Positions 34,182-42,691 of a stretch of 64,000 nt of DNA are shown one piece after another. This DNA comes from Paracrocinitomix sp039939375 (lineage in GTDB: Bacteria > Bacteroidota > Bacteroidia > Flavobacteriales_D > Crocinitomicaceae). Made by a program: the position numbers and the translations under genes. The notes under the pieces were generated by a model that ran no database searches, was not told the DNA's origin, and saw nothing but the letters and a program-made list of their open reading frames with translations. How positions within the stretch are numbered: position 1 is the stretch's first letter; the number at the start of each line of letters is the position of its first letter. The stretch covers positions 124,001 to 188,000 of the forward strand of contig JBDVJO010000002.1 of the NCBI GenBank assembly GCA_039939375.1. Reading direction: 5' to 3'.

Positions 34182-35118
34182 TTGCTAGACTTTTTAAAAC
34201 GTTTTGTTCAATTCTATTTTTAATGTCAGAGTTGTCAGCTTTTACAAACGTTTCACCCGTAATCTTTTCGAATAATTCAATGTATCTGTCGGTTACTGAA
34301 TTCACAAATTCCTCTGGCATATGCGGTAAGGTTTGACCTTCCAATCCTTGAAAGTTGTTAGCAATCAACCATTCTCTAACAAACTCTTTTGAAAGTTGCT
34401 TTTGCTTTTCACCCTTCATTTGGCGCTCATTATAGCCATCAGCGTAGAAATATCGAGAAGAATCTGGCGTGTGGATTTCGTCTATCAAATAGATTTTCCC
34501 ATCTTTTTTACCGAATTCGTATTTAGTGTCCACTAAAATCAATCCTTTTTCAGCGGCTAGTTTCGTACCTCTCTCAAATAAAGCATAGGTATATTGCTCT
34601 AAAATCTTGTAATCTTCTTCAGATACAATGCCTTGGGTAATTATTTCTTCTCTTGAAATATCTTCATCATGTCCTTCTTCAGCCTTCGTTGCAGGGGTGA
34701 TTATTGGTGTCGGAAATTTATCATTTTCTATCATTCCCTCTGGCATTTCAACTCCGCAAAGCATTCTTCTACCCGCCTTGTATTCTCTAGCTGCATGTCC
34801 AGACATATACCCTCTAATCACCATTTCAATTTTGAACGGTTCGCATTTGTGTCCAACAGCTACCATTGGGTCTGGAGTGTCAATCAACCAATTAGGAACA
34901 ATGTCAGCAGTTGCTTTAAGCATTTTTGCAGCCAATTGATTCAGCACTTGCCCTTTATAAGGAATGGCCTCATGCAAAATATGATCAAATGCTGAAATTC
35001 TATCAGATGCTACAATGACTAAAAAGTCATTTTCTAATGTATAAACATCTCTAACTTTTCCGTTGTAAACAGATTGTTGTCCTGGGAAATTGAACGTGGT
35101 ATTCTTTACGGCCTCCAT
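34174..35118 (-). CDS. purC: Phosphoribosylaminoimidazole-succinocarboxamide synthase
   Basis: SAICAR synthetase of purine synthesis: joins aspartate to CAIR using ATP. The 314-residue form is the longer, yeast-like type. Motifs seen are YNGKVRDVYTLEND (N-terminal ATP loop), VASDRISAFDHIL, the EMVIRGYMSGHAAREY segment, LVDTKYEFG and the metal-binding IDEIHTPDSSRYF. A TAACTTTG -7 element lies 20 bases upstream. The stop overlaps the following lipoprotein gene. Confidence 0.97.
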   Translation of the reverse strand: MEAVKNTTFNFPGQQSVYNGKVRDVYTLENDFLVIVASDRISAFDHILHEAIPYKGQVLNQLAAKMLKATADIVPNWLIDTPDPMVAVGHKCEPFKIEMVIRGYMSGHAAREYKAGRRMLCGVEMPEGMIENDKFPTPIITPATKAEEGHDEDISREEIITQGIVSEEDYKILEQYTYALFERGTKLAAEKGLILVDTKYEFGKKDGKIYLIDEIHTPDSSRYFYADGYNERQMKGEKQKQLSKEFVREWLIANNFQGLEGQTLPHMPEEFVNSVTDRYIELFEKITGETFVKADNSDIKNRIEQNVLKSLANA

Positions 35119-35137
35119 TGAATTTAAATTTATGCCG

Positions 35138-35145
35138 CAAAGTTA
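35138..35145 (-). promoter_or_regulatory. -7 element TAACTTTG of purC
   Basis: TAnnTTTG match on the minus strand, 19 bases before the purC ATG at 35118. The 35119-35303 gap otherwise shows AT-rich sequence without a gene or clear terminator. Confidence 0.5.
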
Positions 35146-35303
35146 GAATGAAAACAACTTTATAATTGATTTAATTATCCACAAAATACGGAAGTTTTCA
35201 ATTACAAATTCTAAAGATTTGAGATTTTGTTCAAAAGACAAATGCATTTATTGAGTTTAAAATCTTTTCTCTTGAATCTATGCTCTATACTCTGAAAAAA
35301 TCT

Positions 35304-36239
35304 CTACACATCTTTAAGCGCAGAAATAATTGCCTTAACCAGTCGGTGTCTAATTACATCATTCTCGTCAAGTTCAACAATTTCAATACCGTCAACATTC
35401 TTTAAAAAATTAGTTGCCATCACTAATCCTGAACTTTGATTCCTTGGCAAATCAATTTGTGTAACGTCTCCTGTAACTATAAATTTGGCAGACTGTCCCA
35501 TCCGCGTTAAGAACATTTTCATTTGAGCAGTTGTGGTATTCTGGGCTTCATCCAAAATCACAAAAGCTTTATCTAAAGTTCTACCTCTCATAAAAGCTAA
35601 GGGGGCTATTTCAATAACGCCATGTTCTATATATTCTGCCAATTTCTCTGCCGGAATCATATCTCTAAGTCCATCATACAAAGGTTGCATGTACGGGTCT
35701 AATTTTTCTTTTAAATCTCCTGGTAAAAAACCTAAGTTTTCGCCCGATTCAACCGCAGGTCTTGTTAAGATGATACGTCTAACTTCTTTATTTTTTAAGG
35801 CTCTAACGGCCAAGGCGACTGAGGTGTACGTTTTTCCGGTTCCAGCGGGTCCTACAGCAAAAACCATATCGTTTTCTTGACTGGCTTTTACAAGTTTTCT
35901 TTGGTTAGCTGATCGGGCTTTAATTAACAATCCACCATTACCATGCACTATGGTTTCACCGTGATCTTTAAACGGGATGGTTTGAGCGTCTTGCAACATT
36001 AAATTTTCAATGTTGTTTTCTGTTAAAGCATTATAGCGATTGACATGACGAATAATCAATTCAAATTTCTTTTCAAATTGTTCGATTACCTCAGGTTCAC
36101 CCATTACTTTGAGCTGATTCCCTCTAGAAACCACTTTAAGTTTCGGAAAATACTTCTTGATTTGCTTCAACTTCTGATCGTTAACACCCAAGATGGTGAT
36201 TGGATCAATTCCGGTTATTTCAATAATTTTCTCTTGCAA
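35304..36239 (-). CDS. PhoH-family ATPase
   Basis: A 311-residue cytoplasmic P-loop protein. Residues 10-70 form a KH-like RNA-binding stretch (KQIKKYFPKLKVVSRGNQLKV); the ATPase part has Walker A VGPAGTGKTYTSV, the RRIILTRPAVESGENLGFLPG segment, Walker B FVILDEAQNTT and sensor VTGDVTQIDLP. This combination (PhoL/YbeZ type) is linked to YbeY and rRNA quality control. No ybeY is in the window. PurC lies downstream on the same strand, separated by 185 bases. Confidence 0.92.
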   Translation of the reverse strand: MQEKIIEITGIDPITILGVNDQKLKQIKKYFPKLKVVSRGNQLKVMGEPEVIEQFEKKFELIIRHVNRYNALTENNIENLMLQDAQTIPFKDHGETIVHGNGGLLIKARSANQRKLVKASQENDMVFAVGPAGTGKTYTSVALAVRALKNKEVRRIILTRPAVESGENLGFLPGDLKEKLDPYMQPLYDGLRDMIPAEKLAEYIEHGVIEIAPLAFMRGRTLDKAFVILDEAQNTTTAQMKMFLTRMGQSAKFIVTGDVTQIDLPRNQSSGLVMATNFLKNVDGIEIVELDENDVIRHRLVKAIISALKDV

Positions 36240-36368
36240 AATGTTAATTAAATATTTGAGATTAAATGAAAGGAGTAAAAATTAAAATTAATTTTGATAA
36301 AACTAAGTAATATTCGGCTCCGTTCGAACTAAAAATAGTGAATTGATTTAGAAGATCGCTACAGAAAA

Positions 36369-37232
36369 ATGACAATAATTACCTTAACCACAGATTATGG
36401 TTTAAAAGACCATTATGTTGCCGCATTAAAAGGGCAATTGGTATCGCAGGTAAATGATTGTATGATTGTAGATGTTTCTCATGAAGTTCAACCGTTTAAT
36501 ATTGCTCAAGCGGCTTTTTATATCAATAATGTTATTGAAGATTTTCCTGAAGGAACCATTCATTTTATTGGGGTAGATAGCTTGCCTAATATCTCTATTG
36601 CTAACGAAAAGAATAATCTGTACCCTTTAGTGATGAAGTTAAAAGGGCATTTTTTTGTAGGTTGTGATAATGGGATTTTCTCTCTTATCAACGGTTTTGA
36701 AGAAGCTGAACAAATTATTAGATTAGATTTTAGTGCAAAAATGGCCTTGCGTTTTCCGACAAGAAATATTTATGTTCCCGCAATTGTTGCCTTATGTCAA
36801 GGTAAACCGTTGAGCGAAATGGGAGAAAATTACCCAGACATAAGAAAGGCCTTCACGGCTCAACCTACTATTGCAAAAGACTTGATTAAGGGAAGTATTA
36901 TTCATGAAGATAAGTACGGCAACGTAATTGTAAATATCACCGAACGTCTTTTTAATGAAGTTGGGGCAGGAAATCCATTTACGATATTCTTTAGAAACTC
37001 GCGTTATTTCATTGAGAACATTTCCAGCAACTATTATGATGTGACCATGGGAGAAAAGTTGGCTTTGTTTAATGATAATGGTTTTTTAGAAATTGCAATC
37101 AACAAAGGAGTGCAGGATAATGGCGGTGGAGCATCTTCGCTTTTAGGCGTTCATGTAAAAGATGTGGTAAGAGTTGAATTCCATCCAAAGGGATCAAAAG
37201 ATAAGATTGAAGATTTATTTACTGAAGATTAA
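36369..37232 (+). CDS. SAM hydroxide adenosyltransferase / SAM hydrolase (DUF62)
   Basis: A 287-residue enzyme that uses a water-derived hydroxide to split S-adenosylmethionine into adenosine and methionine; the fluorinase/chlorinase superfamily. Motifs are the N-terminal ITLTTDYGLKDHYVAALKG (with the Asp-contacting ribose), VDVSHEVQPFNIAQAAFYI with its conserved His, and the KYGNVIVNIT segment. Halogenase-type substitutions are not apparent; the 'housekeeping' hydrolase assignment is from family membership. It is first in a run of close-packed plus-strand genes to 39431. Confidence 0.9.
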   Translation: MTIITLTTDYGLKDHYVAALKGQLVSQVNDCMIVDVSHEVQPFNIAQAAFYINNVIEDFPEGTIHFIGVDSLPNISIANEKNNLYPLVMKLKGHFFVGCDNGIFSLINGFEEAEQIIRLDFSAKMALRFPTRNIYVPAIVALCQGKPLSEMGENYPDIRKAFTAQPTIAKDLIKGSIIHEDKYGNVIVNITERLFNEVGAGNPFTIFFRNSRYFIENISSNYYDVTMGEKLALFNDNGFLEIAINKGVQDNGGGASSLLGVHVKDVVRVEFHPKGSKDKIEDLFTED

Positions 37233-37235
37233 ATT

Positions 37236-37538
37236 ATGGCTATACAACGAATCGTTAAAATGACTTTTAAATTGGAACGTTGTGATGAATTTCAGTCATT
37301 TTTTAACGAAATAAAAGATCAAATTGCATCACAGCCAGGTTGTTCAGAAGTAAGATTGTTAAGAGATAAAGCGGATTCTGGCGTGTTTTTTACTTACAGT
37401 GTTTGGGACGCCCAGACTTCTTTAGATGCATACCGTCAAACTGAATTGTTTGGGATGGTTTGGCCTAAAGTAAAGGATTGGTTTTCGGATAAACCGGCCG
37501 CATGGAGTACAGAATTAGTAGGACATTCAAAATCATAA
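37236..37538 (+). CDS. Antibiotic-biosynthesis-monooxygenase (ABM) domain protein
   Basis: A 100-residue single-domain ferredoxin-like protein. The pattern IVKMTFKLERCDEFQSFFNEI, PGCSEVRLLRDKADSGVFFTYSVWDAQTSLDAYRQ is typical of ABM/YgiN-like domains, dimeric oxygenases or structural relatives. Substrate unknown. It follows the SAM hydrolase by 3 bases, and the next lipoprotein begins 2 bases after its stop; an in-frame ATG at 37502 lies inside this gene and is less likely to be the start. Confidence 0.85.
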   Translation: MAIQRIVKMTFKLERCDEFQSFFNEIKDQIASQPGCSEVRLLRDKADSGVFFTYSVWDAQTSLDAYRQTELFGMVWPKVKDWFSDKPAAWSTELVGHSKS

Positions 37539-37540
37539 AT

Positions 37541-38272
37541 ATGAAAAAGTTAAGTTTTATAGTTGTTGGGTTATTTTTGGTTTCTTGTGGAGGAGCCGAA
37601 GAAGATTCGAAAGACAATGCAGAGAACCTAAATGAACAGGAAGTGGAAGTTGTTGCCAATGATTCTTCTAGTAATGAAGTTCTTGAAGAAGAGCAATATA
37701 TTCCTGAAAATGAAGACGGTAATTGGCAAATTGACGATTATGCTGAAATGTTCATTGGAGGTGAAATCGCCGCAACAGCAGAGGAGTCAAATATGGAGAA
37801 TGCTGTCGGATGGTTTTATCAAGAGTTAGATTTAGCGGGTGGTTTTGCAAGTGTAACTGGTGCGATTGAAGGTTGGAATGAATATGTGATTTGGAGAATG
37901 ACTGATGGGGATGATTTGATTGGTACTATGTCGGTAGGTTGTGGTCCCGTTTGTGATTATGCGTTCACTTTTTATAAAGGAAAAGGAAAGGATGCAAGTC
38001 CAATAGAGATGACTGAAATAATGCCAATGAACGAAATTGAAGCGCATAAAAAAGAAATGCATGAAAAAGTATTGAATGATGACAAATATGGTGGTTTTGA
38101 TTATCCAGAGGATGCCCAATTATATTTTAGATTTCCTCAAAAAGGTACCTCAATGGAAGTTGATTTAATTGTAGGAGCAGATGAATTGCAGACCACTATT
38201 CTTGAACTGACTTGGGATAAAACAAAATTCTCAATCAAGAAAAAATACACAGAAATTAAAGTTATTATCTAG
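37541..38272 (+). CDS. Acidic lipoprotein with CGPVC motif, paralogue A
   Basis: A 243-residue lipoprotein (lipobox LVSC, Cys near residue 15). Residues 20-70 are a highly acidic, Ser/Asn-rich linker. The folded domain carries WRMTDGDDLIGTMSVGCGPVCDYAFTFY in short separate strands; its Cys pair (CGPVC) could form a disulphide or bind a metal. The following gene encodes a related domain with the same motif. Its stop TAG overlaps the next GTG start by one base. Function unknown. Confidence 0.75.
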   Translation: MKKLSFIVVGLFLVSCGGAEEDSKDNAENLNEQEVEVVANDSSSNEVLEEEQYIPENEDGNWQIDDYAEMFIGGEIAATAEESNMENAVGWFYQELDLAGGFASVTGAIEGWNEYVIWRMTDGDDLIGTMSVGCGPVCDYAFTFYKGKGKDASPIEMTEIMPMNEIEAHKKEMHEKVLNDDKYGGFDYPEDAQLYFRFPQKGTSMEVDLIVGADELQTTILELTWDKTKFSIKKKYTEIKVII

Positions 38273-38880
38273 TGAATAGAATTATTCTAATTCTTACAAT
38301 TTGTTTTTCCGTATCTTCTTATTCTCAAGATTATGCAAAAAAATCTTTTGCTTCCATTCATATGTATGCTGAACGATTGATGAAGGCGAAAATAATGGAT
38401 GATAAAGCAGATGTTGACTTAAGAAGAGGAAAACATTATTACTACAAGGTCAAAGATTTAGCATCAAATTATGTGCACATTTCGGGTGGATTAGGTGGAG
38501 ATTATATCATGGCTATGTGGAAGATGGATAACGGTCATGATTTAATTGGTGTAACTGCTGTCAATTGCGGTCCAGTTTGTAGGTATGAATGCAGTTTTTT
38601 TGAATTTAGCGAAACTGAGCAACGTACGGTAACGAATGAAATATTTCCGATTAAGAAAATGGTGCGTCATTTTGATAAATTGTATCGAAAATTAAAAAAA
38701 CAAGATAGAACCAAAGAGGAAGTAGCGCAGTGGAAATTTTTATTACCAAAGAAAGGTTATCCCTTAGAATTACAATTTTCAATCAATAATAATAAAACAG
38801 AGTTTCCAGCAATTCAATTAGATTGGAACGGATCTAAATTCGTAGTTAAGAAGAAATACAAAGAGATTCCTGAACTATGA
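38272..38880 (+). CDS. Exported CGPVC-motif protein, paralogue B
   Basis: A 202-residue protein with a signal peptide (ends SYSQ, residue 19) and no lipobox. It starts at GTG, within the TAG of the previous gene. The core is related to that of the upstream lipoprotein: MWKMDNGHDLIGV, VNCGPVCRYEC, and a matching ending (FVVKKKYKEI against FSIKKKYTEI). The linker present in paralogue A is absent. The pair looks like a tandem duplication with different membrane attachment. Confidence 0.73.
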   Translation: MNRIILILTICFSVSSYSQDYAKKSFASIHMYAERLMKAKIMDDKADVDLRRGKHYYYKVKDLASNYVHISGGLGGDYIMAMWKMDNGHDLIGVTAVNCGPVCRYECSFFEFSETEQRTVTNEIFPIKKMVRHFDKLYRKLKKQDRTKEEVAQWKFLLPKKGYPLELQFSINNNKTEFPAIQLDWNGSKFVVKKKYKEIPEL

Positions 38881-39431
38881 AAAAGCTTCTTGTCTTATTC
38901 GTGTTTTTCATTTGTTTTGTAGCCCTAGGTCAAGAGGAGATTGATAGTACCACGGTAAAAGAATTAAAGAGTTACGAATTTGCAGGTGTTTATCGGTCTT
39001 CAGTTTCTGCTCATTTTGGAGGTGTAACTGGTTTAATTGGTTTTTCGTATGATTTTTTGCTAAGTAGAAGATGGGCTGTTGAGGTTGGTTGTGGATATCC
39101 TGCAACTGGTTTTGGTTTTAAGTTTTACCCTTTTAAAATAGAACGCTCAAAAGAAAGGTTTCACATTGCACAGAGAAGTGTTTTGTTTGCTGCTTCATGG
39201 GAAGGTAGTCCAAAAATTCAGCACGGCTTATCCTTTGGTTTAACTTTTTTTGCAACTAACCGCTGGAACTGGGGAATAGACCTGGGACCAATGTACGAGC
39301 ATTCCACATCTTCATTTGATCAAATAAAACCAGAAAAGGGTCCATTCAATTTGATGTTTAACTTAAGAGCAGGTTATCGTTTTTCTTTTAGGTATATGAA
39401 ACGTAAGAGGGAGTTAGAAAGAGGGGAGTAG
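38877..39431 (+). CDS. Putative small outer-membrane beta-barrel protein
   Basis: A 184-residue protein with a signal peptide (ends ALGQ, residue 19). The mature part alternates aromatic and small residues in strands (LIGFSYDFLLSRRWAVEVGCG, FGFKFYPFKIE, GLSFGLTFFATNRWNWGIDLG, LRAGYRFSFRY), as in eight-stranded outer-membrane barrels. No specific family recognised. The start overlaps paralogue B's stop by 4 bases, so it belongs to the same operon. Confidence 0.7.
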   Translation: MKKLLVLFVFFICFVALGQEEIDSTTVKELKSYEFAGVYRSSVSAHFGGVTGLIGFSYDFLLSRRWAVEVGCGYPATGFGFKFYPFKIERSKERFHIAQRSVLFAASWEGSPKIQHGLSFGLTFFATNRWNWGIDLGPMYEHSTSSFDQIKPEKGPFNLMFNLRAGYRFSFRYMKRKRELERGE

Positions 39432-39446
39432 TTGATTGGGTAGTAG

Positions 39447-39545
39447 TTAGTCAATTAGTCGGAAGTTAATAAGTCAATGAGTCAATGAGTTGGAAGTCAA
39501 TAGTTGATTAGGTATAAGGCATAAGGCATGAGTTGGATAGTTGTT
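39447..39545. repeat. Degenerate AGTCAATG repeats
   Basis: Non-coding stretch of AGTCAAT-type units and GGCATAAGGCAT-like copies, the same vocabulary as 22746-22965. Confidence 0.75.
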
Positions 39546-39554
39546 AAGTAATTT

Positions 39555-39800
39555 CGAAACACGCCCCTCTCTTTCCTCTCGGCTTACTTCGATTCCGCTG
39601 TGCCACCGCTAAAGCTAAGGCGACACGCGGTCAGCACAAGACGCTCGATTAACTCAGTTAGCGAAACACGAAAAACGAAACACGAAAAACGAGACACGCC
39701 CTCTCGTTCCTCTCGGCTACGCTCGATTAACTCAGTTAGCGAAACACGAGCCACGAAACACGAGCCACGAAACACGAACAACGAACCACGCTCACCCCGC
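39555..39800. repeat. CGAAACA heptamers with two copies of the CCTCTCGGCTACGCTCG module
   Basis: Heptamer variants (CGAAACA, CGAAAAA, CGAGCCA, CGAACAA) in 7-base register, and the dispersed 23-bp module at 39709-39731 and, split by a 56-bp insert (39585-39640), at 39575-39657. Open frames exist here on both strands only because the heptamers contain no stops. Nothing coding is believable. Confidence 0.85.
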
Positions 39801-39810
39801 AACAAAACAC

Positions 39811-39843
39811 AAAAAAAACCGCCTCTGAATGAACAAAGACGGT
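39811..39843 (-). terminator. Intrinsic terminator of ndk
   Basis: Minus strand: ACCGTCTTTG (39843-39834), loop TTCATT, CAGAGGCGGT (39827-39818) with two G-T pairs, followed by a run of eight T. It separates ndk from the repeat block. Confidence 0.75.
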
Positions 39844-39865
39844 CTTAAATATGATTGAAAATTGT

Positions 39866-40288
39866 TTATCCTACAATCTCTGAAGCATCAAAATGGAAAG
39901 CTCCTTCAATAGCTGCGTTCTCATCAGAATCAGATCCGTGAGCCGCGTTTTCAGCTTTTGATTTAGCGAAGTTTTTTCTGATTGTTCCTTCAGCTGCCTC
40001 AGCCGGGTCAGTTGCTCCTAATAAAGCTCTGAAATCAGCAACTGCGTTATCTTTTTCTAAAATAGCAGCATAAATAGGTCCACTTGACATGTACTCAACT
40101 AATTCTCCGTAAAACGGACGTTCTTTGTGAACTTCATAAAACTCACCAGCTCTTTCAGGTGAAAGTTGAGTTAATTTTAATGCTTTGATTTTAAATCCTG
40201 CTGCGATAATTGCATCTATAATTTTTCCTGCGTGCCCTGCTGCAACTGCCTCAGGCTTAATCATTGTGAATGTTCTATTTGTAGCCAT
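39866..40288 (-). CDS. ndk: Nucleoside diphosphate kinase
   Basis: Transfers the gamma phosphate of ATP to nucleoside diphosphates. The 140-residue product from ATG 40288 has normal length and shows NRTFTMIKPEAV at the start, RPFYGELVEYMSSGP, ATDPAEAAEGTIRKNF, and the active-site His in ENAAHGSDS. An in-frame ATG at 40345 would add 19 residues but lies upstream of a TATCTTTG -7 element (40317-40324), so the shorter start is preferred. Confidence 0.96.
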   Translation of the reverse strand: MATNRTFTMIKPEAVAAGHAGKIIDAIIAAGFKIKALKLTQLSPERAGEFYEVHKERPFYGELVEYMSSGPIYAAILEKDNAVADFRALLGATDPAEAAEGTIRKNFAKSKAENAAHGSDSDENAAIEGAFHFDASEIVG

Positions 40289-40316
40289 TTCCTTTATTTC
40301 TAATGTTAATTTGGCG

Positions 40317-40324
40317 CAAAGATA
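40317..40324 (-). promoter_or_regulatory. -7 element TATCTTTG of ndk
   Basis: TAnnTTTG match on the minus strand, 28 bases before the ndk ATG at 40288. Supports that start over the in-frame ATG at 40345. Confidence 0.5.
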
Positions 40325-40397
40325 AGCTTTTGATTTTATTCTCATACTTTTTCCTTTAATCGAATTCTTTTACTTGTTAATTATACAGAACTTAATT

Positions 40398-40421
40398 TAT
40401 TTTTAGGTAAGCCTAAAAATA
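40398..40421. promoter_or_regulatory. DtxR/MntR-type operator palindrome
   Basis: TATTTTTAGG-TAAG-CCTAAAAATA: perfect 10-base arms around a 4-base centre. The TTAGG...CCTAA core is that of DtxR/IdeR/MntR boxes. It sits where the -33 region should be, just before the -7 element at 40427-40434, so a metal-loaded repressor would block RNA polymerase. The cognate regulator is encoded two genes downstream. Confidence 0.8.
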
Positions 40422-40426
40422 AAATG

Positions 40427-40434
40427 TATATTTG
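40427..40434 (+). promoter_or_regulatory. -7 element TATATTTG of the metal-uptake operon
   Basis: Exact -7 consensus, 20 bases before the TonB receptor ATG at 40455 and 5 bases after the palindrome. Confidence 0.6.
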
Positions 40435-40454
40435 TATAAAATAATTTGAGTTAA

Positions 40455-42683
40455 ATGAAAAGAATAGTGCTGCTATTATTGATTTTACTAACGGTAAATG
40501 CCTTTGGTCAAAATTCAATAGAAGGCGTAATTAAGTCTGGTGAACAGGCAATTGCCTTCGCTAAGGTGGTACTGTATCCGCTTGAAAAAGGAGTTATTTC
40601 TGATGAAAACGGAAAATTCATTATCGATAATGTTCCTGAGGGGAATTATGAAATAAGAGTAACATCTGTTGGTTTTAAAGAACACAAAATAGCCATAGAC
40701 GTTAAAAAAGATTTTAAACCAATTCAAATCGAATTAGAAGATCATCTTGAATTGAATAAAGTGGTAGTTACCGGAACTATGCGCGAAACTTCAGTCGCAA
40801 AATCGCCCGTAAAAATTGAAGTGCTATCTCAAAAGTTTTTCAGGTCTTCTCCCGTAAATTCAGTTATTGAAGCTTTAGAAACTGTGAATGGAGTTCAAGA
40901 GCAAGTTAATTGTGGTGTTTGCGGAACCAATGATATCCACATCAACGGGATGGAAGGTCCATATACACTTGTTTTAATTGACGGAATGCCAATTGTTTCG
41001 GGATTATCTTCAGTTTATGGTTTTAACGGAATTCCAACGTCAATAATTGATCGCGTAGAAATTGTAAAAGGACCTTCTTCTACATTGTATGGTACAGAGG
41101 CTGTTGGTGGCGTTATTAATATCATTACTAAATCGCCAGAAAAATCTCCTTTAATAGATGTAGAATCTAACTTCAATACCCATGAAGAATTAAAAGCAAA
41201 TTTCGCATTTTCTCCTAAAATCGGTAAGCGCGTATTTACTTCATTTAGCGGTGATTACTATTATAATGATAAAAAAATCGACTTTAATGAAGATGGTTTT
41301 ACTGACATTCCATTAAACAACAGAATTTCGTTATTTAATAAGTGGCAAGTGAATAATAAGAAAGATGAATTGGTGTTTTCATTAGCGGCTAGATATTATA
41401 ATGAAGATCGATTTGGTGGAGTGATGGAATGGACGAAGGCGGATAGGGCCTCATCAACCGTTTACGGAGAAAGCATTAAAACTGAGCGTTTTGAAGTGTT
41501 GGGGTCGTATATTTTCCCAATAAAAAGTAGAAATTTGAAGTTAGATTTCTCGGCGAATTCACATCAGCAAGATTCTTGGTATGGAGATGTTAGTTACGCA
41601 GCTAATCAACAAGTTTTCTTTTCGAATCTGATTTGGTCTCAAAAAATTAAAAGCAGACATTATTTGATTGCGGGACTCGCGAATCGATACAATATTTATA
41701 CTGACAATACACCTTCACAAACAGATGAAAACGATTACGTTCCGGGAATCTTTATCCAAGATGAATGGGATGCAACGGATGAGCTTAAAATACTAGGGGG
41801 CGCAAGGCTAGATTATCATCAAAAACACGGATTGATTTTTTCACCTAGGTTAAGCATGAAAAAGCAATTTGGGTCATTCACAGCAATGAGATTAAACTAC
41901 GGAACAGGATTTAGACAAGTCCATTTATTTACTGAAGATCATGCCTTTGTATCGGGTGCTAGAGATGTTGTTATTTTGAATGAATTAAAGCCTGAACGTT
42001 CGCATAATGCGACAATAAATTTTAATCACACCTACACTGTTTTAGGTTATGGAAATTTTGATGTCGACTTATTTTATACTTATTTCATGAACAAGATAAT
42101 TCCTGATTATGATCAAGACCCTAATTTGATTGTTTATGACAATATTAGTGGATATGGTGTTACAAGAGGGGCTTCAGTTGCCGTGAATCATTCGTTCAAG
42201 TTTCCAATGCGCTTAAGAATGGGAGTAACCTTCATGGATGTTTTTGAAAAATCAGAAGATGTGGATGGAAATGTGATAAGAGAAGACCAAGTTTTTGCAC
42301 CCAAGTTTTCAGGAACCTTCGGGCTGACGTATAGCTGGAAGAAAGCAGGCATGGAATTTAACTGGATAGGAAAAGTAATGGGAAAACAAAAGCTCCCTAC
42401 ATTTACAGATGAATTTGCAAGACCAGATATATCCCCATGGTATACGGTTCAGCATGTTCAAATAACGAAGAATTTTAAAAAGGCAGGATTGGATGTGTAT
42501 GCCGGAGTAAAAAACCTGTTCAATTACACACAGCCATCTCCTTTAATTGATCCGGGAAATCCATATGGAGATAATTTTGATACTTCTTATGCTTTCGGAC
42601 CTTTACAAGTAAGAAGGTTCTTTGTAGGACTAAGATGGCAACTAGATAGGCCGACAAAAAAGCAAAAAGAGGCGACAAATTAA
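40455..42683 (+). CDS. TonB-dependent outer-membrane receptor, probably for metal uptake
   Basis: A 742-residue receptor: signal peptide (ends AFGQ, residue 19), a carboxypeptidase-regulatory-like beta domain (20-95), a plug (about 105-225, with ILINGM-type loop INGMEGPYTLVLIDGM and the VEIVKGPSSTLYGTEAVGGVINII box) and a C-terminal 22-strand barrel. The plug contains CGVCG (Cys153, Cys156), a possible metal or disulphide site. It heads an operon with a DtxR-family regulator and an ABC metal importer, so it probably moves Mn, Fe or a chelate across the outer membrane. Start codon spacing to the next gene is 8 bases. Confidence 0.9.
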   Translation: MKRIVLLLLILLTVNAFGQNSIEGVIKSGEQAIAFAKVVLYPLEKGVISDENGKFIIDNVPEGNYEIRVTSVGFKEHKIAIDVKKDFKPIQIELEDHLELNKVVVTGTMRETSVAKSPVKIEVLSQKFFRSSPVNSVIEALETVNGVQEQVNCGVCGTNDIHINGMEGPYTLVLIDGMPIVSGLSSVYGFNGIPTSIIDRVEIVKGPSSTLYGTEAVGGVINIITKSPEKSPLIDVESNFNTHEELKANFAFSPKIGKRVFTSFSGDYYYNDKKIDFNEDGFTDIPLNNRISLFNKWQVNNKKDELVFSLAARYYNEDRFGGVMEWTKADRASSTVYGESIKTERFEVLGSYIFPIKSRNLKLDFSANSHQQDSWYGDVSYAANQQVFFSNLIWSQKIKSRHYLIAGLANRYNIYTDNTPSQTDENDYVPGIFIQDEWDATDELKILGGARLDYHQKHGLIFSPRLSMKKQFGSFTAMRLNYGTGFRQVHLFTEDHAFVSGARDVVILNELKPERSHNATINFNHTYTVLGYGNFDVDLFYTYFMNKIIPDYDQDPNLIVYDNISGYGVTRGASVAVNHSFKFPMRLRMGVTFMDVFEKSEDVDGNVIREDQVFAPKFSGTFGLTYSWKKAGMEFNWIGKVMGKQKLPTFTDEFARPDISPWYTVQHVQITKNFKKAGLDVYAGVKNLFNYTQPSPLIDPGNPYGDNFDTSYAFGPLQVRRFFVGLRWQLDRPTKKQKEATN

Positions 42684-42691
42684 AAAGAAAG

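Noticed and set aside
37502..37540. ATG at 37502 for the CGPVC lipoprotein
   Set aside because: The upstream residues lie within the ABM-like gene, and the lipoprotein signal begins at 37541.
39600..39848. Arg/Thr/Lys-rich open frame and overlapping minus-strand frame
   Set aside because: Repeat and module DNA without stops; compositionally nothing like a protein of this genome.
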